The notes under the pieces were generated by a model, which was not told the DNA's origin, made no database searches, and was given only the letters and a program-made list of their open reading frames with translations. Source: WS-9 sp036274595 (lineage in GTDB: Bacteria; Eisenbacteria; RBG-16-71-46; SZUA-252). Taken from it: DNA of 64,000 nucleotides. Below, piece by piece: positions 1-9,556 of the stretch. The stretch lies in assembly GCA_036274595.1 (NCBI GenBank), contig DASUFL010000021.1:16909-80908 (forward strand), given 5' to 3'. The translations under genes and the position numbers were made by a program. How positions within the stretch are numbered: position 1 is the first letter of the stretch; each line of letters opens with the position of its first letter.

Positions 1-463
1 ACGGCAGGTTCGGCCCGGGCATGATCAGCGTGAGGCCGTAGCAAACCGCGAAGCACGCGAGCGATCCCTCGAGCGTCTTCCCGAAGATCCGGACCTTGCC
101 GATCGACTTCCCCACGATCGCGGCAACCGTGTCACCGAGGATCAAGAAGCAGAGCGCGAGCACCGCGATGTCCTTCGGAAAGAGATGGATCGTCAGCAGG
201 AACGCGATCAGGAGGTAGGTCGACCCGAGGAGGCTCGCCTCCTCGTGATTCCGCAAGAGCTCGCCGAAGAAGTGCCGGAAGACGTGCCGCGTGCGCGGAT
301 GATTCAGCCGGAACACTTCGATCGCGAGCGAGAGGATCACGAGCGCGAGGAGTCCGCGCTCCCAGCCCTTCTGCCACGAGTCGGGCGTGAAGAAGTAGGC
401 GAGCGGGATCGCGATCGAGGAGAGGTGGATCGATTTCCGCTTGAGCTCGTTGCCGAGGAGCAC
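1..463 (-). CDS. SEC59/phytol-kinase-type integral membrane protein (3' part lies beyond the window)
   Basis: Partial gene; the window edge cuts off its C-terminal end. The visible 154 residues start at a GTG two bases after the Slt stop codon. They show an N-terminal RKSIHLSS motif, about five hydrophobic segments, and a GDTVAAIVGKSIGK motif followed by GKTLEGSLA. This arrangement is typical of the polyprenol/diacylglycerol/phytol kinase and CTP-transferase-like membrane family (SEC59/DGK1/VTE5), which uses CTP or another nucleotide to phosphorylate a lipid alcohol in the membrane. The exact lipid substrate cannot be told from the sequence. It is the last visible member of the minus-strand run that includes guaA, the M6 peptidase and slt. 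Confidence 0.7.
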   Translation of the reverse strand, partial: MLLGNELKRKSIHLSSIAIPLAYFFTPDSWQKGWERGLLALVILSLAIEVFRLNHPRTRHVFRHFFGELLRNHEEASLLGSTYLLIAFLLTIHLFPKDIAVLALCFLILGDTVAAIVGKSIGKVRIFGKTLEGSLACFAVCYGLTLIMPGPNLP

Positions 464-464
464 C

Positions 465-2825
465 CTAGGGCCTGCCCGCCGAGCCCGAGCCGTAGAGCGC
501 CTCGTAGCGGCGCCAGATCGAATAGACCTGCTTCACGTAGTCGCGGGTCTCCCGGTACGGAATCATCTCCACCCACACGTCGTCCACCACCGGTCGGTCG
601 CGGAGCCACCGGCGTACCGCGTCCTCGCCCGCATTGTAGGCTGCCATGGCCGCCCGTGGGTCCTTGAATTCTCGAAGGAGCCCGCGCAGGTAGGCGGCCC
701 CCAGCCGCACGTTGAGGTCGGGATCGGTGAGCGACCCCTCGGTCACGGGCGACCCGTTCAGGCGCGACGCCGTGGGCGGCATGAGCTGAAGCAGTCCGAT
801 CGCGCCCGCCTTGGACCGCGCGTTCCGCTGATAGATGCTCTCCTGGCGCATGATCGCCCAGAGGAGCGCCGCCGTGACGCTCTCCCGCTCGGCGGCATGC
901 AGGACCGCGGTCGGGTACGCGGGAGGATATTCCAGGCGGGCCTGGGGCAGGAGTCCCGCGCGGCCGACGCGGAACACGCCTCGCTCCTCGAGCTCGTCCG
1001 TGCAGCCGCGCGCCTGCGCGGGGTCGCCGTTCCTGGCGCAGTCGCGCAACAGGTCCATCAGCAACGGCACGGCGCCGGCGCCGCCGAGCACGCGCGCGGG
1101 CAGAGGCGGATCGAGCTCGCTCTCGGGAATGGCGCGCACCATCGCCTCCGCGGAAGAGTCGGAGTCCGCCGGAGCTGCCGCCCCGGGGAGCGGCGCGCCG
1201 ACGCGCTGGAGCTCCTCACGGGCGCGCACGCCTTCATAGGTCCAGGGTTCTCCGTTCGCGATGGCTCCGAGCGCCGCGTACGCTCCGGCGGTGTCGCCCG
1301 CGGCGAACCGCGCCCGGGCGCGCCAGTACCGTGGGACGGTGCCGATCGAGTCCGTGATGGCGATCACCGCGGAGTCCGGCTTCCCCGCCCGCAGCATGGC
1401 GATCCCGGCGTGGGCCGCCCGCGGCGGCGCGATGGCAGGATCGCCGACGTACGGCCGCGCCCACGCGAAGATCGCGGCCGCCTCCGAGGGACTCCGGCGA
1501 TCCTCCCACTCGCGGGCCCGCTCCCAGGCCGCCTGCGAGGCGTTCGGCCCCTTGGGATCCACCACGACCGCGCGCACGAACGCGGCATCCATGGCCGCGA
1601 ACGAGCCCTGCGCGCGGAGCGACCGCGCGAGACCGAGCGCCAACCGGGCGCGCTCCTCCGAGGACAGGTCCTTTCGCGCCAAGAGGCGCTGATATCCGAG
1701 AACGGCCTCGTCGTGGCGCTTCAGCCGGGCGAGAAGCGACGCGCGAAGCTCGGCGCGATTGAACTCCGCGTTCGCCATGCGGGGCGGCGCGCGCCGCGCA
1801 TCGAGGAGCCCGAGCGCGGCATGGCTCTCCCCCATCGCCCCGAGCTGCTTCACGAGATCGAACCAGCGGTTCTCGTCGAGTGAATCGATGCGCGCGCCCC
1901 GAGCCTCGCCGGCGGCTCTCATCGCGAGCGGATAGCGGGCCGCGAGCGTTCCCTTGCCGGAGCGCACGGCGTCGATCAGCAGATCCACGGCGCCCAGGGT
2001 GTCGCCGGCCGACTCCATGAGATCCGCGCGGATGTCGACGAGGAGCGCCTCTTCGTCCGGGTTCATGGCCGAGGCCGACGAGAGCACGGCGCCCGCCAGC
2101 CGAGGCTCCCCGCTCGCCAGGAGCGAACGCGCGAGCGCCATGCGCGCGTAGCTCCGCACGGCGGGACGCGGATGGCTCTGCAACCGCCACAATGCGGCGC
2201 GACGCGCCCTGGGAAGATCGAGCGAGTCGGACAGCTCGGCGGCGACGAGGTAGGAAGCGTCGGCGGAGGGACCGGAAAAGCGCCCCGTGATGTCGGCGCC
2301 GAAACGCGCCGCACCGCCGCGACGATCGGGCGGCCATCCGAGGATCGCGAGCCCCGAGTCAGGCGCGCCGAGTCCAACCGCGCGGGCGTGGAGGGGAGCC
2401 AGCGAAGCGTCGAATCGAAGCGGACCGCCAAGGAGGAGCTTTGCCGACTCGACACGGCCGTCCTCCATCAGATCGAGCGCGCCGTTCCGGAGCGTCCCCT
2501 CGAAGGCGGGATCCGGCCGCCCGGCAAACCCCACGGCGCCCGAGCGAATCCACGCCTCGAGCGCTCCGAGGTAGGTCGACTCGGCGCGCGCGGCCTGCGA
2601 GAAGGTGGCCGCGATCTCGGGAAGGCTGCCGCTCCAGCGCGCGGTGCGGTACGCGCGCCGCGCCTGATCCCAGGCGGCGCGCTCGGCGCTCATCTTCTTG
2701 GCGCCTTCCTTCCACACGGTCTCGGCGCCACAGATCATCGCGCCCGGCAGGAGCGCGAAGGCAGCGGCCGCGGCGAGCGCGGCCGTCCATGCCCCGAGAA
2801 GAAGCCCCCGCCCCCGCCGCGCCAC
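465..2825 (-). CDS. slt: Soluble lytic murein transglycosylase (Slt70-like) with TPR-like superhelix
   Basis: A 786-residue exported enzyme that cleaves the MurNAc-GlcNAc bond of peptidoglycan to leave 1,6-anhydroMurNAc ends. A signal peptide occupies about residues 1-35. Alanine-rich helical repeats fill about 50-620, like the Slt70 doughnut. The SLT catalytic domain lies at about 645-765, with the catalytic Glu in IMRQES near 660, then GLLQLMPPTA and MAAYNAGE motifs. The start is a GTG three bases after the M6 peptidase stop, so the two are probably co-transcribed. The length is longer than E. coli Slt70, mainly in the repeat region. A second transglycosylase (MltD type) lies at 15.9 kb. 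Confidence 0.9.
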   Translation of the reverse strand: MARRGRGLLLGAWTAALAAAAAFALLPGAMICGAETVWKEGAKKMSAERAAWDQARRAYRTARWSGSLPEIAATFSQAARAESTYLGALEAWIRSGAVGFAGRPDPAFEGTLRNGALDLMEDGRVESAKLLLGGPLRFDASLAPLHARAVGLGAPDSGLAILGWPPDRRGGAARFGADITGRFSGPSADASYLVAAELSDSLDLPRARRAALWRLQSHPRPAVRSYARMALARSLLASGEPRLAGAVLSSASAMNPDEEALLVDIRADLMESAGDTLGAVDLLIDAVRSGKGTLAARYPLAMRAAGEARGARIDSLDENRWFDLVKQLGAMGESHAALGLLDARRAPPRMANAEFNRAELRASLLARLKRHDEAVLGYQRLLARKDLSSEERARLALGLARSLRAQGSFAAMDAAFVRAVVVDPKGPNASQAAWERAREWEDRRSPSEAAAIFAWARPYVGDPAIAPPRAAHAGIAMLRAGKPDSAVIAITDSIGTVPRYWRARARFAAGDTAGAYAALGAIANGEPWTYEGVRAREELQRVGAPLPGAAAPADSDSSAEAMVRAIPESELDPPLPARVLGGAGAVPLLMDLLRDCARNGDPAQARGCTDELEERGVFRVGRAGLLPQARLEYPPAYPTAVLHAAERESVTAALLWAIMRQESIYQRNARSKAGAIGLLQLMPPTASRLNGSPVTEGSLTDPDLNVRLGAAYLRGLLREFKDPRAAMAAYNAGEDAVRRWLRDRPVVDDVWVEMIPYRETRDYVKQVYSIWRRYEALYGSGSAGRP

Positions 2826-2828
2826 GAC

Positions 2829-5630
2829 CTACTTCAGCAGAACCACGCGGAAGGTCTGTTCCTTGCCCTGGATGTCGACTCTGGCGAAGTAGATGCCCGC
2901 GCGGCAGGTTTCCCCGTTCCGATCCTTCGCGTTCCAGGTCGCGTGGAACTCGCTCGCGACGAGGCCGGTTGCGGCGGGAAGCTCGCGGATGAGGCGGCCG
3001 CGCACGTCGTAGAGGCGCACCACGGGGCTGAGCTCCGGATGCGGGAGGCCGTCGGGAGCGGTGAAGCGGAACTGGAGCGAGCCGGCCGAGGGAGCGCCGA
3101 TGTGATACGGGCTCGGGCCGCCGCGCAGGGACACGGCCCGCACGGTCGAGGTGGGCGCCGTGCGCGCCTGGACGACGACGTTGTCCACGTACCAGCCCTC
3201 GTACGCGCGGACCTGCTCGCCGAAGCGCCCGAAGGGCGGATTGTCCTCGTTCGACGAGAAGCGGAAGCGCACGCGGGCTTCCCCGGAGTAGCCGGTGAGA
3301 TCGGCGGTGACGTGCCGCCAGCTCTGCGGCGATCCGGAGAAGACGTCCTGACCGCGGAGCGAGGCCCCGGAGTCGAACTTGATGATCGTGCCGTAGCCGC
3401 CGTCCACGGCGAGCGGGACCCACTCCCCGCCGTTCATCGAGAGCTCGACCCGGCCGCCATCCACCGACTCCGTTCCGCCGTAGGTCTCGGCATCGATCCA
3501 GGAGTCGAACGCGAGCTGGCTTCCGGCCGGAAGCTCGAACGTGGGCGAGACGAGCGCGGCGTCCTGCATCGGCGCGTAGCTCAGGTCCTCGGGCGCGCCC
3601 GACGTGGCGGTCGAGCCCACCTTGGCGCTCCAGATCCCGCTCTTCGCACGCTGCTGCCCCTCCGCGTGCCACTGGTTGCTCGAGCTGCCGGGAAGCGACT
3701 CGGTCTCCCAGAAGAGGCCCGGCTCGTCGCCCGACTCGAAGTCCTCGGAGAGGCCGGGCTGCGCCCCCACGACGATGTCGAACCCGAACACGCCGTTGTA
3801 GGTGCCGTCGCTCCAGTTCACGTTGAAGTGGACCAGATGGGGCTGGTTGGCGATGGATCCGATCGTGTACGCAAAGGGCGTGGACGTCGTGACCGCGGCC
3901 CCGGCCGCGGCCGAGGGGGCCGCAACGGTGGGCGTGTTCAGCGTCACCGCCGGGTCCCCGGTGCTGATGGTGAGGGTCAAGGGGCCCGACGGAATCCCCA
4001 CGTTCTTCATCGTGAGCGTGAGCTGCTCGGCCTCGTTCGGATCCGGGAGCCCATCGCCGCCGCCATCGTCGATCGTGTAGCGCACGGTGCGGAAGTCGGG
4101 CTTCGTCGCGATCTGGAGATCGAACGAGACCGTGTCCGCGGCGTAGGCGATGTTCGTGATCCGGATGCCGGTGTCGAACAGATTGAAGTCGCGCGTGTTG
4201 GGCGTCGTGCTTTCGGTGATGTTCGTCTTCGCCGTTGTCCCCGGGAAGAAGTCGCCCGGATCGCCGTAGTTGGCGCCGCTCTCGAGCTGGCCGAGATTGT
4301 CCGCCGCCACGATGCGCGCGCGGTAGTTCGCGGGCCCGTCGATGTTGTCCATCTTGGTGTCGTCGATGTGATAGACGAGGAGCCCCTCACCCGGGAGCCA
4401 CGCGTCCGATCCTTCCTTCGTGCGGTTCTCGACGAGGAAGTACTCGGTCCCAGGCTCGCCGTTCGTCCAGATCTTGATCGAGCCGCCGCCGCGCGTGACC
4501 GGCGGGAGCACGTAGTGTCCGGCCGTGGCCGGCGTGGGATTGTCGAATCCGAGGAATTGGCGGGACCAGGCGTCGAGGTTCGAGGGATTCGCCCCCTGGA
4601 CGCCGGGGCCGGTCGTGTTCGGGTCGCCCGAGAACGGCAGGTAGTTCCCCACCGCCATGAGCGAGTAGAAGCCAAGCCCGTTCCCGCCGCTCAGGTCATA
4701 GAGATCGGGCAGGCCCAGCGTGTGGCTGAACTCGTGGATCCAGGTCCCCACCGCATTGTCGCCCGGGTAGTCGTTGTACTCGCTCCCGAGGTTGTAGAGG
4801 AACCCCCGCTTGTCGCCGAGCGGCATGCCGGGCAGGCAGCCGGCGCCCGAGTTCGCCTCAGGGCAATCGGAGTAGAGCGCGATCCCCGACTCGTGCGCCC
4901 AGAGCCTCGGGCAGCCCTGCGGCACGGAGCACTGCGTCTCGCCGCCTTGGCCAGGCACGATCACCATGACCGCGTCGATGTAGCTGTCGTCGTCGCCGCT
5001 CGACGGCACCCCGTCCGGTCCGTCGTTGTCGAAGAACTTGAGATTGCCGTCGAAGTCGTTGTACGCGGCATCCATCGCGTCCTCGGCGAGCTTCTGGGCC
5101 GAGCGCGGGTAGGCTCCGAAGTTGAGCCCCGCGTAGTCGTTCACGTAGTACTGATAGCTGTGCGGCATTTCGAGCCAGTCGGAGGTGACGTAGCCCGAGA
5201 TGACGAGCCGGCCGTTCGAGTTGGTTCGATAGTACTCGCGGAGGCTCGTGATCCCGTCGCTCGGATCGTCGCTGAAGAGACGGTTGTAGAAGTACCGCGG
5301 CGTGCTCACGGCCGCCGGGCCCGAGGAGGGCGAGCCGCTCTCCGACGGGAACTTGCAGAGCACGACGAGCACGTTCCGGTGCGCCACGCCCTGCCGCGGG
5401 AACTTCGCCATGTCGAGCGCGAATTGCGGATAGATCCTGTCCACGCCCATCGCGCGGAGATCGAGGCGCGCCTGGTCATAGGCCTTGATCGCGGCGCTCC
5501 GCTGGACCTCGGTGAGGTTCTGATACACCTTCGGAGACGGAGCCGCGGCCCAGACGGGCGCGACCACGAAGGTGAGAAGCGTCAGGGACAGCGCGGCGAC
5601 GCGCGCACGCACGGCTCGATCATGGCTCAA
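2829..5630 (-). CDS. Secreted M6-family metalloprotease with C-terminal FlgD/T9SS-like Ig domain
   Basis: A 933-residue predicted exported zinc protease related to immune inhibitor A. Hydrophobic residues 10-28 form a signal peptide ending near WAAAP. The zinc site HEFSHTLGLPD is at about 299-309, the HExxHxxGxxD signature of M6/metzincin-like enzymes. A beta-rich middle region follows (about 500-850), with a jelly-roll/MAM-like stretch. The last ~75 residues (VVRLYDVRGRLIREL ... GIYFARVD) match FlgD-type Ig C-terminal domains used as type IX-like sorting tails. The start is taken as TTG at 5630, preceded by GGAGA; a GTG at 5612 would also keep the signal peptide. It lies 31 bases after guaA. 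Confidence 0.87.
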   Translation of the reverse strand: MSHDRAVRARVAALSLTLLTFVVAPVWAAAPSPKVYQNLTEVQRSAAIKAYDQARLDLRAMGVDRIYPQFALDMAKFPRQGVAHRNVLVVLCKFPSESGSPSSGPAAVSTPRYFYNRLFSDDPSDGITSLREYYRTNSNGRLVISGYVTSDWLEMPHSYQYYVNDYAGLNFGAYPRSAQKLAEDAMDAAYNDFDGNLKFFDNDGPDGVPSSGDDDSYIDAVMVIVPGQGGETQCSVPQGCPRLWAHESGIALYSDCPEANSGAGCLPGMPLGDKRGFLYNLGSEYNDYPGDNAVGTWIHEFSHTLGLPDLYDLSGGNGLGFYSLMAVGNYLPFSGDPNTTGPGVQGANPSNLDAWSRQFLGFDNPTPATAGHYVLPPVTRGGGSIKIWTNGEPGTEYFLVENRTKEGSDAWLPGEGLLVYHIDDTKMDNIDGPANYRARIVAADNLGQLESGANYGDPGDFFPGTTAKTNITESTTPNTRDFNLFDTGIRITNIAYAADTVSFDLQIATKPDFRTVRYTIDDGGGDGLPDPNEAEQLTLTMKNVGIPSGPLTLTISTGDPAVTLNTPTVAAPSAAAGAAVTTSTPFAYTIGSIANQPHLVHFNVNWSDGTYNGVFGFDIVVGAQPGLSEDFESGDEPGLFWETESLPGSSSNQWHAEGQQRAKSGIWSAKVGSTATSGAPEDLSYAPMQDAALVSPTFELPAGSQLAFDSWIDAETYGGTESVDGGRVELSMNGGEWVPLAVDGGYGTIIKFDSGASLRGQDVFSGSPQSWRHVTADLTGYSGEARVRFRFSSNEDNPPFGRFGEQVRAYEGWYVDNVVVQARTAPTSTVRAVSLRGGPSPYHIGAPSAGSLQFRFTAPDGLPHPELSPVVRLYDVRGRLIRELPAATGLVASEFHATWNAKDRNGETCRAGIYFARVDIQGKEQTFRVVLLK

Positions 5631-5661
5631 CGGAGTCTCTCCGGATGGATGATGGGAAGCC

Positions 5662-7200
5662 TCACTCCCACTCGATCGTGGCGGGAGGCTTGCTGCTGAC
5701 GTCGTACACGACGCGATTGACCCCTCGAACTTCGTTGACGATGCGCGACGAGACGCGCGCGAGGAACTCGTGCGGCAGCCGGGCCCAGTCGGCCGTCATC
5801 CCATCGCTCGAGGTGACCGCGCGGAGCGCGACCACCTGATCGTACGTCCGGCCGTCCCCCATCACGCCGACCGTCCGCACGGGGAGAAGGACCGCGAAGG
5901 CCTGCCAGACCTTGTCGTACAGGTCCGCGCGGCGCAGCTCCGTGATGTAGATATCGTCCGCATGGCCGAGCGTCTCCACCGCTTCCTCGGTGACCGGCCC
6001 CAAAATTCGCACCGCCAGGCCGGGCCCCGGGAAGGGGTGCCGGCCGAGAACGGAGGGGGGGAGACCCAGAAGAGATCCGAGGCTCCGGACCTCGTCCTTG
6101 AATAACTCCCGAAGGGGCTCCACCAGTTCCATCTTCATGTGGTCGGGCAGCCCGCCCACGTTGTGATGGGACTTGATCTTGGCCGAGGGCCCCCGGATGG
6201 ACGTCGACTCGATGACGTCCGGGTAGAGGGTGCCCTGGGCCAGGAGCTCCGCTCCCCCCAATCGCTTGGCCTCGTCCTCGAACACCTCGATGAAGACCCG
6301 GCCGATCGTCTTCCGCTTGGCCTCGGGGTCCTCGATGCCCTTGAGGGCGTCCAGGAACCGCCGCCGGGCATCCACGGTCACGAGGTCGTCCCCGATCACG
6401 TGCCCCATCAGCTCCTGCACCTGGGCCGCCTCGTTCCTCCGGAGGAGCCCGTGGTCCACGAAGACCGCCCGGACCTGCCCCGGGATGGCCCGGTGGAGGA
6501 GGGCCGCGACGACCGACGAGTCCACGCCGCCGGAGAGCGCGCAGAGCACCCGTCGCTTCCCCACCTGGCGACGGATCCTGTCCATCTGCTCGTCCAGGAC
6601 CTGCCCCATCGTCCAGTCGCCGGAGAAGCCGCAGACGTCGAAGAGGAAGTTCCGGTAGATGCGCATCCCCTGCTCCGTGTGCGCGACCTCGGGGTGGAAC
6701 TGGACGACGTAGCGCTGGTGGTCGAGGTCTTCGGCCGCGGCGGCCAGCCCGCCCGTCGAGCGCGCCAGGAGCGTGAAGCCCGGCGGCAGCTCTTCGACGA
6801 TGTCGCCATGGCTCGCCCAGATCCGGCTCTCGGCCGGCAAGCCGGCGAGGAGCGTCCCCGTGCGCTCCACCTGGAGCACGGCCTGCCCGTACTCGCGGTG
6901 CTTGCTCGGATGGATGCGTCCGCCGAGGTCGCGCGCGAGGAGCTGCATGCCGTAGCAGACGCCGAGAATGGGGACTCCCTGCGCGAGCACCGCGGGGGCG
7001 AGCTGCGGCGCTCCCGGCTCGTCCACGCTCGAGGGACCGCCCGAGAGGATGATCCCTTTCGGGTTGAGCGACGCCAGCGTCATGGCGTCGATATCGGGTG
7101 CGCGGATCTCGGCGAAGACGCCCAGCTCGCGCGCGCGCCGCGCGATGAGCTGGGTGAACTGGGAACCGAAGTCGAGGATGAGCAGCCGTTCGTGGCTCAC
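5662..7200 (-). CDS. guaA: GMP synthase (glutamine-hydrolysing)
   Basis: Cytoplasmic enzyme that converts XMP, glutamine and ATP to GMP, the last step of de novo GMP synthesis. The 512 residues match the usual length. The N-terminal class I glutamine amidotransferase has the nucleophile Cys82 in GVCYGMQL and the His/Glu pair in FHPEVAHT. The ATP-pyrophosphatase domain has the P-loop LSGGVDSSVVAALLH near 225. The C-terminal dimerisation domain ends in PPATIEWE, the family's characteristic last residues. A longer open frame exists upstream, but the GTG at 7200 is chosen because the protein homology begins there and because it overlaps the upstream TGA stop as GTGA, indicating translational coupling with the TonB-domain gene. 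Confidence 0.97.
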   Translation of the reverse strand: MSHERLLILDFGSQFTQLIARRARELGVFAEIRAPDIDAMTLASLNPKGIILSGGPSSVDEPGAPQLAPAVLAQGVPILGVCYGMQLLARDLGGRIHPSKHREYGQAVLQVERTGTLLAGLPAESRIWASHGDIVEELPPGFTLLARSTGGLAAAAEDLDHQRYVVQFHPEVAHTEQGMRIYRNFLFDVCGFSGDWTMGQVLDEQMDRIRRQVGKRRVLCALSGGVDSSVVAALLHRAIPGQVRAVFVDHGLLRRNEAAQVQELMGHVIGDDLVTVDARRRFLDALKGIEDPEAKRKTIGRVFIEVFEDEAKRLGGAELLAQGTLYPDVIESTSIRGPSAKIKSHHNVGGLPDHMKMELVEPLRELFKDEVRSLGSLLGLPPSVLGRHPFPGPGLAVRILGPVTEEAVETLGHADDIYITELRRADLYDKVWQAFAVLLPVRTVGVMGDGRTYDQVVALRAVTSSDGMTADWARLPHEFLARVSSRIVNEVRGVNRVVYDVSSKPPATIEWE

Positions 7201-7964
7201 GGACCCCCCGGCAGTTGAAAATCGAAGGGCAGCTCGTACCATGCCGCGACGGGAACTCCGTTCTTCCTCGCCGGTGTGAAGGTCCACACCTTGGCCGCTT
7301 CGATGGCCGGCTCGTCGAGGCCCATCACGCTCTGAATGACGAAGACATCCCGGACGTGCCCCTTCTCGTCGATGAGGACGTCGAGCACGACCCTCCCCGT
7401 GATTCGCGCGGTTCGAGCGAATTCGGGATACTCAGGCGGCGGAGCCGAGAGCGGCACCGGCCGCTGGTCGTAGACCACGTCACCATCGGGCAGGTGGGGA
7501 AGGCTGTCGCTGCGGGAGATGGCACGAACGTACAGGTCGACCCCGCCGTCCTCGAGCGCATAACCCATGTCCCCGTCTCGAAGGAGCAAAGTATCGTGGC
7601 CGGAGAACTGGAACACGCGCTGCTTCCTGGCGGTCCCGGGATCGAACTCGATCCATGGATCGAGAGAGTCTCGACGAGCGGTTTGATAAACCTTGAACCG
7701 GCCCATCCGCGTCCTGGATCCCCCGTTCCTGATCTCGGTCAATCGGTAGGTCGAGTCGGGATTCAGACTGAGTTGACCGTCACGTCCTGGACCCCGCGTG
7801 AACGCATCATTGGACTGCCACCTCCACGTTCCGAAGAGGCTGTCCGCATACACCTCTTCGATGGGCGCGGGGTGATCGATGGTGGCGCAGCCCGCGCCGG
7901 CCAAGATCCCGAGTCCCAGGACGGGTACGTAGTCGCGCAGCATCTGCCTCAGTGAAGAAAACAT
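7197..7964 (-). CDS. Putative lipoprotein with a lipocalin-like domain and TonB C-terminal domain
   Basis: A 255-residue protein placed between purH and guaA. After a hydrophobic N-terminus (ILAGAGC, a weak lipobox) comes a beta-rich part beginning SLFGTWRWQSN. It resembles small lipocalin-like lipoproteins, though this fold call is inference. The last ~85 residues are a clear TonB_C domain: APPPEYPEFARTARITG, then VLIDEKGHVRDV and KVWTFTPARKNG. The same motif recurs in the two TonB proteins at 50-52 kb. Unlike classical TonB there is no proline-rich linker and no obvious inner-membrane helix beyond the signal, so outer-membrane or periplasmic anchoring is possible. ATG 7964 overlaps purH by 16 bases; an ATG at 7943 with GAGG before it is the alternative. 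Confidence 0.75.
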   Translation of the reverse strand: MFSSLRQMLRDYVPVLGLGILAGAGCATIDHPAPIEEVYADSLFGTWRWQSNDAFTRGPGRDGQLSLNPDSTYRLTEIRNGGSRTRMGRFKVYQTARRDSLDPWIEFDPGTARKQRVFQFSGHDTLLLRDGDMGYALEDGGVDLYVRAISRSDSLPHLPDGDVVYDQRPVPLSAPPPEYPEFARTARITGRVVLDVLIDEKGHVRDVFVIQSVMGLDEPAIEAAKVWTFTPARKNGVPVAAWYELPFDFQLPGGP

Positions 7965-9556
7965 CTCTCGCCTGTCGTCATCAGCACGATCCCCGCCCTG
8001 TCCGCGGCGGCGACGGATTCTCCGTCCCGCACCGAGCCTCCCGGATGCGCGATCGCCGCGATCCCCGCCTCGGCCGCGATCTCGACCGAGTCGGGGAACG
8101 GGAAGAACGCGTCCGAGCAGAGCACCGCCCCGCGCACGTCGTGTCCCGCCCGCTCCGCTTTCAACAAGGCGAGCCGCACCGCGTCCACACGCGAGGACTG
8201 CCCCGCCCCGATCCCGAGCGTTCGTCCGCCATGCGCGATCACGATGCCGTTCGAGATCGCGTGGCGCACCACGCGCCAGGCGAAGTGGAGATCCTCGAGC
8301 TGCGCCGGACTGGGCGGCGTCGTCGACACGGCCCTCCATCCCTCGAGGCGCGGGGGCCCGGGCGCCGTCTCCGCGAGAAGGCCGCCCAGGAGGGTGCGCG
8401 CCGACAGACCCGACGACGCCCCGTCCCGCATCCAGGGGAGCGCCAGGATGATTAGATTCTTCCTGAGGGCCGCGAGCTTCTCCCCGTTTGCTTCCACCGA
8501 CGGCGCGAGCACGATCTCGTAGAAGAACGAGCCGACCGCATCGAGCGCGGCGTCGTCGAGCGGGCGGTTCAAACCCAGGATCCCGCCGAACGCCGAGAGC
8601 TCGTCCCCCTGCCGCGCCCGCCCGATCGCCTCCGCCGCGGTGCCCGCCACGGCGGCGCCGGAGGGGTTGCGGTGCTTGATGACGACGGCCGCCGACTCGC
8701 TGAACTCGCGCAGCAAGCCGAGCGCCGCCTCCACGTCGAGGAGGTTGTTGAAGGAGAGCTTCTTCCCGCGCATCTGGCCGAGCCTGAGCCGGCCCCCGCC
8801 CTCGGGGAGGTACCAGGCCCCCTCCTGCCCCGGATTCTCGCCGTAGCGGAGCCGCTGCTCGAGCCGGAGCTGGAGGTCGATGGTCTCGGGGAGCGCCGCC
8901 GCGCCCTCGAGCGCGCCGGGCACACCGGCGGCCGGCGAGCGGGTCTCGCCCGGCGTGTCGCGCTCGGTGCCCGCGAGGTAGCGCGAGATCGCGGCGTCGT
9001 AGGATGCCGTGCGCTCGAACGCGCGCCGCGCGAACTTCCGAGCGATCGACGGCGGGACGCCTCCCTGGCGATCCATCGCCTCGAGCACGACGCCGTATTG
9101 ATCGGGATCCACCACGACGACCACATGGCTGTGGTTCTTCGCCGCCGCGCGGATGAGCGCGGGACCGCCGATGTCGATCTGCTCGATCGCCTCGTCATCG
9201 GTCGTGGCCTCGGACGCGACCGTCTTCTCGAAGGGATAGAGGTTCACGACCACGAGATCGATCGAAACGATGCCGTGCTTGTGGCGGTCTTCCTCGTCCC
9301 GGCCAAGGCCGCGGCGGTAGAGGATCCCGCCGTGGATCGAGGGGTGGAGCGTCTTCACGCGCCCGTCGAAGAGCTCGGGGTACCCGGTCACCTCGGAGAC
9401 GTCGCGCACGGTGATGCCCGCGCCCCGAAGCGCGAGCGCGGTGCCCCCCGTCGAGAGGATCTTCACGCCGTGGCGCGAGAGTCCGCGCGCGAAATCGACC
9501 AGACCGGTCTTGTCGGACGCGGAGAGCAGCGCCCGCCCGATCACGATGGCGCTCAC
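7949..9556 (-). CDS. purH: Bifunctional AICAR formyltransferase/IMP cyclohydrolase
   Basis: Catalyses the last two steps of de novo IMP synthesis: formylation of AICAR by 10-formyl-THF, then ring closure. It has 535 residues, the usual size. The N-terminal MGS-like IMP cyclohydrolase domain is recognisable by ALLSASDKTGLVDFA, ILSTGGTA, VSEVTGYPELFDGRVKTLHP and IDIGGPALIRAAAKN. The C-terminal AICARFT domain has LRYGENPGQ, KKLSFNNLLD, VIKHRNPSG and a SDAFFPFPDSV stretch near the end. The start is GTG at 9556, forming a GTGA overlap with the stop of the purN-purC gene. A longer frame upstream is the shadow of that gene. Confidence 0.96.
   Translation of the reverse strand: MSAIVIGRALLSASDKTGLVDFARGLSRHGVKILSTGGTALALRGAGITVRDVSEVTGYPELFDGRVKTLHPSIHGGILYRRGLGRDEEDRHKHGIVSIDLVVVNLYPFEKTVASEATTDDEAIEQIDIGGPALIRAAAKNHSHVVVVVDPDQYGVVLEAMDRQGGVPPSIARKFARRAFERTASYDAAISRYLAGTERDTPGETRSPAAGVPGALEGAAALPETIDLQLRLEQRLRYGENPGQEGAWYLPEGGGRLRLGQMRGKKLSFNNLLDVEAALGLLREFSESAAVVIKHRNPSGAAVAGTAAEAIGRARQGDELSAFGGILGLNRPLDDAALDAVGSFFYEIVLAPSVEANGEKLAALRKNLIILALPWMRDGASSGLSARTLLGGLLAETAPGPPRLEGWRAVSTTPPSPAQLEDLHFAWRVVRHAISNGIVIAHGGRTLGIGAGQSSRVDAVRLALLKAERAGHDVRGAVLCSDAFFPFPDSVEIAAEAGIAAIAHPGGSVRDGESVAAADRAGIVLMTTGERCFLH

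Noticed and set aside
2172..5699. A plus-strand open frame of over 1,100 codons opposite the M6 peptidase and slt genes
   Set aside because: It is a high-GC antisense shadow: Arg/Gly/Val-biased composition, no domains, and it fully overlaps well-supported genes.
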